Below, piece after piece: positions 24,370 through 35,906 of a stretch of DNA of 64,000 bases (positions are counted from its first letter, which is position 1; each line of letters starts with the position of its first letter). This DNA is from Sisyra terminalis (lineage: Eukaryota; Arthropoda; Insecta; Neuroptera; Sisyridae): positions 26,575,482 through 26,639,481 of the forward strand of contig OY292274.1 of assembly GCA_958496175.1 (NCBI GenBank). The letters run 5' to 3'. The notes beneath the pieces are model-generated. The model searched no databases and was not told the origin of the DNA. It was given only the letters and a program-made list of their open reading frames with translations. Made by a program: the position numbers and the translations under genes.

Positions 24370-27300
24370 ATAATATCCCATACAACTTTGATTTAACCTT
24401 TGATAAGATATATAGGTTTGTTGTTAATTCAATTTTGGCAAAACTAAATTATTATTTTTATTATGATAAATTTATTGTTTCTTAATTTTGATTGGAGTAA
24501 AAAAGAATAATCATTCAAATCATCTTATCGTTTTACAAGAAAATTATAATCGTATTATCGTAATAATGCTTATAATTTTCCAAAGTACAAAATTTAAATT
24601 GCTCAATATTGATTTGAACAAATTTGTGAGATTACGGAGTTAATAAATGCATGTAAATACAAGCTTGCCTTTTCAATTTGGCTATCTTTGATTACAACCA
24701 TTCTGTACATACGAAGATAAAAAGTAAATTCTACAAGGTAATTTTGTTTAAATAATGTCTAAAATTCGATTAAAATCCATTGCCAGGTGTTTCGCGGTTG
24801 ACCTCTTTTCTGCGAACCTTGAGAGAATTTCACTGTAGTGCGACGCGCTTTGCGTGACGGAAACAATTCCAATTTGGATGCTTTAAAATCCGCTAATAGA
24901 TTTTTTCAAGTTCCATTATGACTTTTGGAAAAAACTATTTTTTCTTCCATTGAAAGAATAGGGAACGAAAAGAACGAATTTCTAATCATTCTCTTCGCCA
25001 GAAACGCATTCATTTGTCATCTGTGTATGTGTATGTATGTACGCTTTTTACATTCTAATTTGAACAACCTTGAACACATTCCTCGGTTTATTACAGTAAT
25101 TTATTATTAAAAAATCTTAGCAACAAAATGTTCAAATAAGGTGTTAATTTTTTTCTGTATTAGATGCATAGATCAAATTTTTTTAATCAATTTTACGTAT
25201 TTGTGTATATAAATACATTATTGCTTTTTTACCGAAAACGAACCGCCGAAAATATTATATACAAAAGCAAATCTCAAAGTCAAATATTCAACACTTGATT
25301 GTACTGTAGCGTTTTTGTGTATGTATTTGTTAGTCTCACGGATGTTTAAAAATGTGCAGCAACGCTTGTATTAAAATGCTTTGTTTTCGTTCAACGTATA
25401 GAAAAATTCTAGGAATTATCTTTGTCGTACATATAGGAATAGACACGAATGGCTGTATGTATATTTTTTTGACATCGCCAACGTTACGATCATTTAATCA
25501 CCGCACCCGAAAGTATGGACCATGATGGTGGTGATGTTGATGATGACGACACTAGCTTTATGCCCCTTCGAAACGTAGCCATAAGCAGACATCCTTTTCC
25601 ACAACCGCAAATAGAAAAAAAATTCTATCGCTATTGTCGTTCTATTATGAATATTATTGAATACACTATTGCATTCATTGCGTTTGGGAGGGGTTTTCAT
25701 AAAATGATTTCATGACGTCATCTTAATCACCAAATCATTGCCACGGACTAATATATATATATAATTTTAAATGTGATATTTATGACATCTTAAGAATATT
25801 AACGCAAAAAAGGATTAATCCTAAATACACTATCGAAAGAATATAATATTCTAAAGTGACATTGCAATTGTCACTCACTTGTACTTGAGCTGGTTGCACT
25901 TGGGACTAAATTAAAGATTATCAGACCTAAGATTAACTTATACAAGAGGAACGAATAATAAAACATATTTCGTTAAGGGCCAGTATTTTCATATTTAGAT
26001 AACCACATTTATCTTCCGAATAAAATTTTATATGGAAGGTAGAGAAAATATGCGTATTTTCATCTAAGGATAGCGAAATGTGTACGACAAATATGTAAGA
26101 TTAATTAATTAATATGTAAGATTTACCTTAAAGATAATTTTTTATCTACTAAATAGATATCTTAAGGATATGGTATATCTATCCACGAATGAAAGAAATA
26201 ACTCTTAGTTGTAAAACACAACTAAATGCAAATCAATATTTTCGATGGTCAATTTTAATATTTAACAATAAAAAACTCTAATATTGTTTTTTTACTTTCA
26301 ATACGTACAACTGTGGATCTTCTTCCTTTTCTTTTTATAAATCTGGGTGGTACAATTTGAGTCATTATTTCTATAATTTGTAGATAAATAATTTGCATTG
26401 GTTATATACCTTCATTTTCAATAATAAGCACAAAACGTTAACTTTATAAATTTATTTATAAATAATAACTAATTTAAGGTTCTTTTAATGTCAAAACGGC
26501 TAGGAATGAAGAATATGTACTAATAATTTCTTAAGATTTAAAATAGATCTCAATTTAATTTGTATGTTGCCACGTTAATATTACGGCTGATCTCATGATT
26601 CCTCCTTCGAATAGATTTTGTTCTTTTCAAAACTCACCAGGTGGTGATAACAATTTCGTAGTATCAGTTTATTTAGTTTTTGATAAAAGCCTTTTATTTA
26701 CTTCCAATAGCTTTGATTACACTTAGAATGCAAATATTTTATATGATTTTTAAAATAAACGTAAAACATTAACAATTAGTATTTTAGTGAAAAAATCCAA
26801 AACTTTCGATCGAAAAATCGAAAAAATGTTATTTCTTGTCGGTAAACCGACAAAGCTAGAGTCATGATTTTTGCAGAACAAGTATAATTATAAACTCCTC
26901 AACTGCAGTAACATTTTTGCTTAATTTCCAACCATGAAAGTGAAACAAGAAATTTAGTTTTTTTTAATAAATTTTCACTTCACGACTTAACGACTCATAA
27001 CTTTCAAAAAAAAAAAATAATTCGACAATTTCCAAACTAAAAAAAAGTTCAAATTTGCTTTTTAAGAGTGAAAAACTTCCCTTAACTATCGAACCACAAA
27101 TACCTACAATTCATTTTAAGCCCACTATCATTAATTCAAAAATCAAATTATAGCAAACAATTGATTTATAAGTCTTTAGATACGTTTTTGGAATAGTGAT
27201 TCTTTATATCCATTCTTAATACGTCAATGATAAATGAATTGTTTCTGTTATCATCTTTGGTTCAGTTCTTGGTACCGTAGTTTTTTTGATTGTAGCTAAA

Positions 27301-27530
27301 CATTAGTAGGTCAGTTATAAAATGATAGTTTATACTGAAAATTTAGTAACTAAAGCCTACTAATTGGCGGGCTATAAAGAACACGGCATTTTACAACCAT
27401 ATATAGACCTGGATTGTCTTATATCATTTATTTATATTATATTGTATTAATACTATATTATATACTATGTAAAATGTAGACTAAGCTAAAATTTAGCAAG
27501 TCGCGACATAGCCTTAGCAGCTAGAGCGAT
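24370..27530. other. Mostly A+T-rich DNA, no supported gene
   Basis: Around 25480-25720 the sequence is less A+T-rich and open on both strands: 66 codons plus at 25515-25715 with an acidic DHDGGDVDDDD start, 68 codons minus at 25494-25700. A CRE-type TGACGTCA lies at 25713-25720. No domain is recognised. Positions 26662-26752 hold the second copy of the 90-bp direct repeat. The rest shows nothing. Confidence 0.45.
26662..26752 (+). repeat. 90-bp direct repeat, copy 2
   Basis: Collinear with the block at 23634-23723, about 3 kb upstream in the same orientation, with roughly one mismatch per ten bases in the left half and near identity in the right half. Confidence 0.85.
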
Positions 27531-27532
27531 AA

Positions 27533-30066
27533 TCTATTATTATAAAGAGGAAAGATTTGATTGTTTGTTTGCTTTGAATAGTCTCCGAAACTATTTGACC
27601 GATTTGAAAAATTCTTTCACTGTTGGGAAGCTACACTATTTCCGGTGAACATAGGCTATATAACATTTTCAAAAAAGTTAAGAATCCATACTAAAACTCC
27701 AATAATGTAACCCAAGGTCTGAAAAAAAATGCCAAAAACATTCTTTTATCGCGTGCGCTGCGAAAACTATTGGTTAAAGACAAAATAATGTACTACGATT
27801 TTGCAGAAGATATCATTATCTACAAAAAATAAAGCGACAGCATATGTCTAACTATTATAGTTATGTCACAATAAGTGTTTTTTCATTTTAAAAAATATAT
27901 ATAAATGCCACCGCTATAAAAGCTCTTTTATTTATACTTTGGGATTAATCCTTATCAAAATAAATGACTTTATATTTAAGTTTGCTTCAATACCATTATA
28001 TAACTTTTTGAGTTATTCAATTTGAACATTCCATTCGAAAGATATCACAAGTTTAAAAATGTAACTTATTTGAAAAATGTTAAAATACAAAAACGTACCT
28101 TTTTGAAATATAAATTTTTTCAGACATAATAAACGCCAAACACAATTATACGTAAATAGCGCATTCGCTTACGTATCTGACATTCTTATACTCACTATAT
28201 AAGAGACCTGGGTTTCGAATCTCAGAGTAACCTTTTTTTATTCTTTTTTTTACGAAATTGTTGAAAATAAATCCTTAGAGTGGCTCAATAAGGAAATATT
28301 AACGAAAAAAGCAACAGAAGTAATAAAAAAATATATATATTAATAAAGCTTAAAGTAAATATGTTTTTAAAACCGTGCATACATATAATCGTGTAATTAT
28401 ATATCTCCTCTGCCAAATAAAATTTTAGTATTCGGTGTATTCCTTATAAGAAGTAGGCATGTGATTGTGAAAATATTTTTTTTTTTGAAAATGCCTACCC
28501 TAAAAGAGTGAATTGGGGTTATTAAGTTTCTTTGAGAAACTGTAGAAAAATGTAGAGTTAATTAACAATCAAAATTTTGAATTTACTTAGTGTAATTAAT
28601 AAATAAATAATTAATTAATAATAAGTTTCTGTTTTTGTTATATAATTTTAAATAACGTCATTTCACTTAATTACTATGAAAGTTTAGGTAGTAGGTACTT
28701 ATACCAAATACCATAGAGGCGGTTTTATTAGATTATTTTAAATTGTTTTTTTAAATTATTGTTATTAAATATAAATAAAATATTCGATTTTACTTTTACA
28801 TTTTCCACCTATTTGCAATAACTTTGTATATACAACGTCCAAATGTGCGAAATCGAATTGCTTTTAAATCATAATTAAAATATAGAAGGTCATAATTTTT
28901 TTGTTTTACATAGTATTTTCAAATATAAATGCATATTTGTGTCTATGAAATTTGGAAAATGTTTTCTTTATAGGATGCCATTATATAATAAGAAAGAGTT
29001 TTTGATAAATCCCGATAAAATGTGAATAAAGGATGGCTAAGTTTGTACGGCATAACGTCTAATAGATAATCGAAATTTCAAATCTTATAATCAAAGTCCG
29101 TTTAAGGAGAAACGTCATTACTGCTTAATATAAAACAAACTTGGTTTAAAAGGTCTGCTTAAAAATTTAAACTGATAAATATATCTAAAAAAGGTTAAGT
29201 TAAGTTTATAAGCGAGCTTTAAGTTTTTTGGCTTTCACATATTGTAAACCTGAAAATCTGAAATAATTACATTAGTGAGCGAGTACCCTTTGAAATTCGG
29301 CGAACTAAAATAATTACCGACATTCTTACGGTAAGCCATAATGATAAAAGAAATTTAAAATCCTCTTCCAGAATAAACGGCATACGCCAAATCGTGAACT
29401 CTAGACTATCCAATATGGTTTAATTATATAGTTGAAATTCAGATATTTTAATAATAAGATTTATAGATACATAATAGTTATTCTTGATTATGGAAGAACT
29501 GGGTTTCGTGCAATTTTACAAATTTCAATTTCGTGGTTGTGGTGTACATTGCAAAAGTGTAATAGTTTTTGGAAAAAGGTTCATTCGGGAATCGAAACAG
29601 TGAGATGGGATTCTTACTTATATTCAAAAATCTAGACCCTTAACTTCTGTTATTTTGACACGAGTATTTTGATAACTTTCGACTTTATTAGTCATAATTA
29701 AGACCGACTTTATTGAACTTGGCGATATTTTTTATTTATGTATTGATGCTGATTGATTTACATATTATTTAGTCTACGGTAGGTTTACTTACCGTAGGTA
29801 TACGCAATAGACATACTCTTTTTAGGTATTTATAAATATTTTTTGAAAATTAATTGATTATTATATACAACTATTTTATTCTAAGCAACAGTTTATTAAA
29901 TGTGTCTTTTTAAAGTCGACAAAAAAGTGTTTTTAAGTATGATTACGTTTTTCGTAAAAGAAATAAGAAAAATAAAAGTTTTCAGATACCACTTCAAATA
30001 GCAAATTTGAAAAGAAAACATAATCTATACCTACGTTACGCAGACGAAGTTGCGGGGATCAGCTAG
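27533..30066 (+). mobile_element. Helitron-like non-autonomous element (boundaries inferred)
   Basis: The left end begins 'tctattattataaagagg' preceded by A, and the right end is 'gacgaagttgcggggatcag' then CTAG followed by T. This fits Helitron rules: 5'-TC, 3'-CTRR, insertion between A and T, no target duplication, and a small 3' hairpin (CGCA...TGCG) just before the end. The left portion contains phrases common in a widespread insect repeat family, such as 'aatagtctccgaaactattt', 'gggattaatccttatcaaaa' and 'aagatatcacaagtttaaa'. No RepHel helicase frame is present. The middle (about 28300-30000) is anonymous, so it may hold other insertions, or the two ends may belong to separate copies. 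Confidence 0.62.
28148..28300 (+). mobile_element. tRNA-like sequence inside the Helitron-like element
   Basis: A tRNA-like head runs from 'aatagcgcattcgcttacg' to a B box 'ctgggtttcgaatctc' (28208-28223). It is followed by an A+T-rich body and 'ccttagagtggctcaataag', which resembles the SINE tail 'ccctagagccactaaagg' at 4.1 kb. It may be a second SINE family with a different tRNA head, or a part of the host repeat. The head lacks a paired acceptor stem, so it is not called a tRNA gene. Confidence 0.4.
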
Positions 30067-30090
30067 TAAATAAATAAAATTAAAAAAAAA

Positions 30091-30260
30091 GCTTACTGAT
30101 GGCCGAGTGGTCTGGGTAACCGCTCCAAAATTGGTAGAGTCTGGGTTCGATTCCTAGTATTGTGCAAATTTTCAATATTTCTCGATTACACATTTTTATT
30201 AGCCCTAGAGGCGCTAAAGACCTTCGTAGTTATAAAGCGACGGTAAAGAACAATTAAAAA
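30091..30260 (+). mobile_element. tRNA-Ser-like SINE (copy C, best preserved)
   Basis: The head has 'gatggccgagtggtctggg' (A box) and 'gtctgggttcgattcc' (B box), with 'accgctccaaaattgg' between. The body is 'gtgcaaattttcaatatttc' and the tail 'ccctagaggcgctaaagacc', 'gttataaagcgacggtaaag', then an A-rich end. It aligns end to end with the copy at 12.8 kb. It lies 25 bp downstream of the Helitron-like 3' end, separated by an A-rich linker. Confidence 0.9.
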
Positions 30261-30540
30261 AATAGAAAACATTCGTTAATTATTTTAGTTTCATTACGAC
30301 TATTTATGACCTCTTTCTACTAAATTAAAGCTAAAGCGGATATTCAATATTTATATATATAGGTACACATATGGGCTTTTAAAGTGAAACAATTTTTTTT
30401 GTGGGCTATTAAGTAATTTGCACTAGTTCAGCAATGTGTCGCTATACCATGGTGGTGATAGCAGGTAATTGATCTTTATTGGTGTTTAAGTAGCTGGAGG
30501 AGTTGAATTTAATTTCTGTCTTTTTTATTTTTTTATTTAA

Positions 30541-30668
30541 TGACTGTTCTTCAAAACCCCATTATTTCTACGAGTCTTAAGATTTGTTGCGAAGTGGAGT
30601 GGTGAGATCTAAATCCAAATTGCGTATTGGGTAGAATTTGGTTGAGTTCTATCCAAGTGTGAAGCCAT
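30541..30668 (-). pseudogene. Non-LTR reverse transcriptase fragment
   Basis: On the minus strand one frame reads WIELNQILPNTQFGFRSHHS then TSQQILRLVEIMGF before a stop. This matches the conserved 'P..QFGFR..HST..Q..R' block of non-LTR (Jockey-type) reverse transcriptases. Only about 40 codons are recognisable; the catalytic YADD region and the rest of the element are missing. The piece lies between Helitron-like 3' ends, so it is either an old insertion cut up by later events or sequence carried within the Helitron copies. Confidence 0.85.
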
Positions 30669-30689
30669 TAATTAAAATAATTGAAATGA

Positions 30690-31275
30690 TTAACAAAATT
30701 AACTTCTCAAAATTCAGAAAAACTTATTAGTAATATTGTTGGCGTATTACTATGTTATGTCGACGAAATCACGGATATCGGCTAGTTCTATATACGTGTT
30801 TTATATATCCATCAAATTCAACGTCTTCCTGTCTTCTTATCCACCTAAGGTTCTATGGATAAAAATATACGTATTCAATTTAAGTATTTCGTTTTTTTTT
30901 TAATTTATAGAAAAATTATTCGCTTTTAGTTTTGACAACAAACGTAAAACCTTAAGAATTTTATGCTTTTTTAAGTAGGTAAATCCACAAAGATAATTTG
31001 ATTTTTTTACCTTGATTACAAACCCAATATTGAGAATATGTTAAAAACAACACCAAAAAAATATCTATTGGCAATAATTATTTTGGGCTGCATACGATCC
31101 GTAGGCTATAAGTTGAGTATAGCTGGTTTAAACTAATAATTTGTGGTGTTGGTAACTTCTTTAGTAGGAAAAAATGCATAGCTCCCATATTTCACGATAA
31201 GCGACAAATCTAAACAAAAAATACTGTTGGCATATTATTATATCACATGAACGAAATTGCGAGTATAACAGCTGG
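30690..31275 (+). mobile_element. Cluster of Helitron-like 3' ends
   Basis: Three further 3'-end-like sequences follow the one at 30066. At 30785: 'cgacgaaatcacggatatcg' then GCTAG and T. Near 31126: 'aagttgagtatagctgg'. At 31275: 'gaacgaaattgcgagtataa' then CAGCTGG. All resemble the consensus 'gacgaagttgcgggtatcag' plus CTRR. Two are preceded by 'attgttggcgtattactat' or 'actgttggcatattattat', so homology extends upstream by at least 50 bp. The intervals are about 720, 340 and 150 bp. Confidence 0.6.
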
Positions 31276-31279
31276 ATAT

Positions 31280-33300
31280 TTGCTTTAAAATCTCCCATCA
31301 AAAATATCAAAAAATAAGTCAAAATGTGAGACGATAGTTTTATCTACACATTCTTTTTAAATGCATGAAGACAACGTGCATAAGAAAATGTTATCAGGAT
31401 TTATTCCTATCAGTGTAATTAAATAAACGCACCTATTTTGTTTATTTTTTCTTATAAAATTTACTGTTTAAATAAACCTACACGAGAGTTGTTAGTTATC
31501 TGACAAACGGATAAATTTCCTGATTTCAAATATGACTGTGCAAATTTCTCAATTTCATAAAACTAAATCGTCATCTTCCAATCGAATATTTCGTAATATT
31601 TTATCTAGCTATTAACTATTGCTAAATAAAACTCGTTGATATTTTGATTGAAGATAAGAAGTTCATTATGGTCAAACAAGGTATGTTTTATCTATCAAAT
31701 ATCAAAAAAATCGTGCAAAGAAAGTTTTGAATTCCAAATAAGGTGGTCGGAAACGATTGTAAAAATTCGGTCTAATGAAATGTTGATTCAGTTTCATAAT
31801 TTTGGTTCAACAACGAACGTTAATTAGAGAGATATTTGAGTGGCCATTCAACTCTAATTAAATCTTTTCGTTTCAACTTCCTTGCTAAATGACCAAGTCG
31901 AGCAAACATAAACTTTTCCTCGTCTCCAACATTCACTAAAACCGCCGCTCTTACCAATTGTAAACGTTTTTGATTAATAGCCATTGAATGAAACATACGA
32001 GAGTTGGACAACTTTCTTTCAATTAAACTAGAAAAATAAATTATTCTTTTCCAATACCACAAAGGTTTCGTCAAAGGGAACAATTAAGTTTGCAACGATT
32101 TGAAATATTTAAGTCTTGAAAGTTTTCTTTAAGGAACACAAAAAAAATTATATCAAAAATTACAATAAAAATATCGTAAAGTCTCCTGTATTCTATTAGA
32201 GTCAGGACCTCAAATGACTTTTTGCAATGTCACATAGCAAAATTCATTTGACAAAAATTACTACTTGATACAGCAAACAGTCCTATTCACTTTCATAAAT
32301 TTTACGATATAAAAATAAGAAAAATACATTTGTCCGACAAGGCTAGTTGCAAAAGAAGAGTTTTTCCTATCCGACAATTATTTTTTTTTAATCTGAAATC
32401 TACAAAATGCTTATAATATGGTCTACAAATAATGAGACAAGTTAATTATTATAAATCAATTATTTATTCATCACAAACTTTTATTTTACGGTTATAATGG
32501 TTATTTTTTTAATGTATGTAATAATCCAAACTAGGAGATATAGAAAAACTAAAAATATTTTAACTAATTATTGAAGGATATGTATTTGAGACAGTGTGAT
32601 GAATATATTTCCAATAAAACAAAAGTACAAAAAAATCAAGTATAAAAATTTAGCATGAAAATATTAGGTATATTGTAATATATTTACATCTATTCCTTAC
32701 ATGAATTGAAATTTTGTCCCCATTATAATATCCTATTAAAAATTTTAGTGTTTTAGATGTTTTTTTAAAAGTTTTAGATGATTTCTTATTGATTTATTTG
32801 TTCTGGTCGGGGCAAATGTAACGAACAATTACTCACAGCAAACGAAGGCTTCAATGCGCTTATAGAAATAATGCATATATAAACTAATATATACTCAAAT
32901 AGAGTCCGTTATATGCATGTATTCCTTGAGAAGTCAGAAAGTAGGGAATGTACTAGAAGTTCTGTTTTTCTTTACTTGTAAATGTTATTTAAGTATATTC
33001 ATTTGCACTCACAGAAGATTATAATATAATATCAGAGATTAGGGGCTGAGCTATTAGTAGTTCTGACTCTTACTTGTATATGGTATATGTGTATATTAAC
33101 TTGTACTTACAGAACCTGCAATCTTAACATCGTATTTTTTATTTTTGTATTTGCTACAGAAAACTATTGTTATAATTGCGAATTTATCACGTAAAAATGT
33201 AAATGTTAATTGGAATTTATACATAAAATATTATAAAGAATAAGGTATTGAAAGTCTGGTGCTAGATTACGATTTTTTTATCGTAACTTTTATTTTTTTT
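31280..33300. other. A+T-rich DNA with an unexplained minus-strand frame
   Basis: An 87-codon minus-strand opening at 32083-31820 contains the phrases RMFHSMAINQKRLQL and EEKFMFARLGHLARKLKRKD. A good splice-donor sequence (GTAAGA, complement of 31949-31954) falls in its middle, immediately after the codons for KRLQL. I do not recognise a family. The rest of the stretch shows no repeat or RNA gene. Confidence 0.35.
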
Positions 33301-33307
33301 TCCAAGG

Positions 33308-33906
33308 GAGCTGCAGGCTCATATGGATAAAATAAACGAGTGGGCAAAACGATGGAAAATCAGGGTAAACGAGACTAAAACTAAGTTGGTTACGTTTACT
33401 CTGAGGAAAAACGAGCACTGTATCCCAAATGATGTCTCCGTTAGATATCTAGGCCTTCACTTGGATCGACGCCTCTACTGGAAGATCCGCATAAACAAGA
33501 AGGTTCCTCAGATTACAGCAATGTACCATAAGATCACCTGGATGACAAGCAAAGTCTCCGCTAAATCTGGCATCCAAGGTGATGCATTTATGCTCCTGTT
33601 TTATGCTCATGATTTTATGCTCAAGTTCAGACTAACATGAGCATATGGGGTCGAAATCTGGAACGTGGCAAAGCCCACTGATCATTGAAATGATCAGAAG
33701 ATACCAAAGTAAAATCCTTCTGTCATTTGTAGGAGCTGGGTGATATATAAGGAATGACATCATTTAGCGAGACCTTAACGTCGATGATGGCATTCAATTC
33801 ATTAAGGACTTTACATCTCGGTATATACAAAGGGTGGAAGAACACCCAAACAAGTTGACCGTGGAAACACTTAATGAATCCACCCCAAAAGACTACAAAG
33901 AAAGCA
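33308..33906 (+). pseudogene. Jockey-like non-LTR reverse transcriptase, C-terminal relic 1
   Basis: The first frame (ATG at 33323, but the relic begins upstream of it) reads NEWAKRWKIRVNETKTKLVT, then VRYLGLHLDRRLYWK, the region after the catalytic domain in Jockey-type reverse transcriptases. It continues, after stops and a frame change, as YGVEIWNVAKPT, IEMIRRYQSKILLSFVGAG and FTSRYIQRVEEHPNKLTVET, the typical C-terminal end ('.Y..RL..HPN.LA..L'). The N-terminal endonuclease and catalytic blocks are absent, consistent with 5' truncation during target-primed reverse transcription. Several stops show it is long dead. Confidence 0.9.
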
Positions 33907-34194
33907 CATAAATACCTACTCTATTTTAAAATATGAATTCTAATAAATTTGGTCAAAATATTGTATAGTTTCAAATTTAATGTTTTGGTTATTTTTTTGT
34001 GTAAGTTATGTTTAGTTGTTAAGATTTCTGCCACAGTTATTCCCTCGTGACGATAGTCAAAGGAATGTGATTAGTTGGTTTGTAAAGTTGGACTATAGTA
34101 GGACTGCGGGTTTAATTCCTACCAAATATTAGGTGTACCGGAAAAGAATGTCGCTTTTAAACCAATAGTCATTTAATGGACATATATAAGGGTT

Positions 34195-34804
34195 GGGTAT
34201 TCCTGAATCGAGTTCGGTCAAATATCTCGAACTTTACCTCGCTAAAGACTTACCTGGAGAACCCATATAGTGAAAAAGAGAACCCAAACCATGCAGAGGT
34301 TCAAGCAGTTATACTGGCTTATGGGAAGGAAATCCATAATGTCTTTGGAAAATAAACTGCTCCTATACAAAGCCATAATAGTTCCGATATGGAGCTATGG
34401 GATTGAATTATGGGCTTGTGCCAGCAAATCAAGCACCAAAATGATCCAAAGATGTCAGTGAAAAATTTTACGAGCGATCGCGGATGCGCCATGGTATGTC
34501 ACCAACGATATGCTACATAAAGACCTGCACATATGTCCGATCTCAGAAATGGTCAAACAAAGAAGTGAAACTCACTTTATAAGACTGATGGAGCACACAA
34601 ATCCGTTGATGAGGCCACTTCAAAAGCACTCAACCATTAGAAGACTGAAATCAAAAAAAAACTCCATATGAGCTGACATCAAAATAGCAGGAAGATGTTC
34701 CACTGGGAACTTCTTCATCAAGGCATTTGGAGCTCAAGAGATCCAGCCAAGACAACACATTAGCCCATAGTTTGCACTAACTGATTGCTAATCTAAAAAA
34801 AAAA
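34195..34804 (+). pseudogene. Jockey-like non-LTR reverse transcriptase, C-terminal relic 2
   Basis: A second, distinct relic begins at 'attcctgaatcgagttcgg' (SSSVKYLELYLAKDL, then a stop) and continues as LENKLLLYKAIIVPIWSYGI and ELWACASKSSTKMIQR. After a stop the frame resumes with ILRAIADAPWYVTNDMLHKD and LHICPISEMVKQRSETHF. It corresponds to the same protein region as relic 1 but differs in sequence, so two separate insertions are present. It ends with a run of ten A (34795-34804), a plausible poly-A tail, which directly abuts repeat R1. It is therefore 5'-truncated with its 3' end intact. Confidence 0.92.
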
Positions 34805-35905
34805 TTGACATTTATCTGCTTATAAGTTATTTCGAAGTGGTATTAAAGACATTTTATGATCAGAGTAATTTATCAACTAAGTAAAAATTACAAAAAAAAA
34901 ATTTCCCGAAATCTATATTGAAATGATAGGATCAAAAACCCGAAAGAATATAAATTCGGTATTGTATGCTCTTCGACTTTCACAGGATAGCAAAGCAAAG
35001 TTGTAACTGTAAACATTTTCAATGTGTATCGAAGTGCATTAGATGTTCATTAATGCCAAATGAGTTTTTTTAAGTTCAAATTCGATAATTTTCATTTCTC
35101 CAACTGGTACCAACGAAATAAGACAAAAATTTAACCTACCAAAAGTTTAAGGGGGAAAAGGTGCCAAATGTATGCCAGAAAGTCGAAGAGATCAAATAAT
35201 CGACTATCAAATAATCCTAATCAATCTTAATCGATCGTCCAAATACCCAAAAGTGTCCAAAAACTGTTAAACAGATAACGCTCTATACTGCAACACAGTA
35301 ATTCAAAACCCCTCTGCATAAGAGAAGGCCTAGAAAAAACTGATTAATTAAGGAGATGATATTGTTGTACCCACTATAACCGTCCAAAGTTTTCCATCGG
35401 ATTTTTATTTATTTCAAACGTTACCACATTTACTAAGTGGTAAAAAATTAAAATTTTAACTGATGTTCAAAATGTAATTTTTTGATATTGTCCTTAGTAA
35501 TCAATTGACTTTTACTCATATGGCATTAAAAATTTGCACACTAGATACGTTGGTACTATCGAGGCTGATTCAATCATTAATTTAAAATCAATAGTTGTAA
35601 CAAAATTTTGTGTTTTAATTGTATACTGAAAAAACGACAATACTTTCCGGTCTCCCTAATATGATGAATTTACTAGACTTATAAAAAGATTCTAAGCTTT
35701 TATTGGTCTAACTTTCATATTTTAAATTTTATCAATATCTGACGTCGATTTTACCACTCATTCATCAAAACCTTTAGAGTACTTCATGAAGTCCCAGAAA
35801 GCTAAAATTTGGCATGCATTCTAGTCTTGAATGCAAATCCAAGAATTTTTAGTGTTTCTAGAATTCCTAAAAACTCTTCAATTCTCCCATGAAAAGAGTG
35901 CAGGT
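34805..35905 (+). repeat. Interspersed repeat R1, copy 2 (uninterrupted)
   Basis: Collinear with 21692-22889 without the MITE; the equivalent of the MITE target reads 'ttatttcgaagtgg'. It differs from copy 1 by scattered substitutions and indels. It carries about 75 bp around 35665-35740 that copy 1 lacks ('aaaaagattctaagc', 'ttggtctaactttc') and an extra block around 35826-35880. No coding potential is recognised. Its left edge coincides with the poly-A end of the upstream retroelement, so that element probably inserted at or near the R1 edge. Confidence 0.9.
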
Positions 35906-35906
35906 C

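Noticed and set aside
25713..25720. CRE-type TGACGTCA as a regulatory site
   Set aside because: A single palindromic octamer is expected about once by chance in a window of this size; unlike the 45.8-kb case there is no supporting cluster.
28150..28230. Candidate tRNA gene in the Helitron-like element
   Set aside because: The B box has an extra T, no acceptor stem pairs, and the downstream tail looks like a SINE.
29774..29797. Hairpin CTACGGTA...TACCGTAG as a terminator or riboswitch
   Set aside because: An 8-bp stem without further context inside a Helitron-like region of a eukaryotic genome has no defined role.
34060..34125. tRNA-like stretch with 'gcgggtttaattcctacc'
   Set aside because: Only a B-box-like match is visible; no A box, stem or SINE tail could be found.
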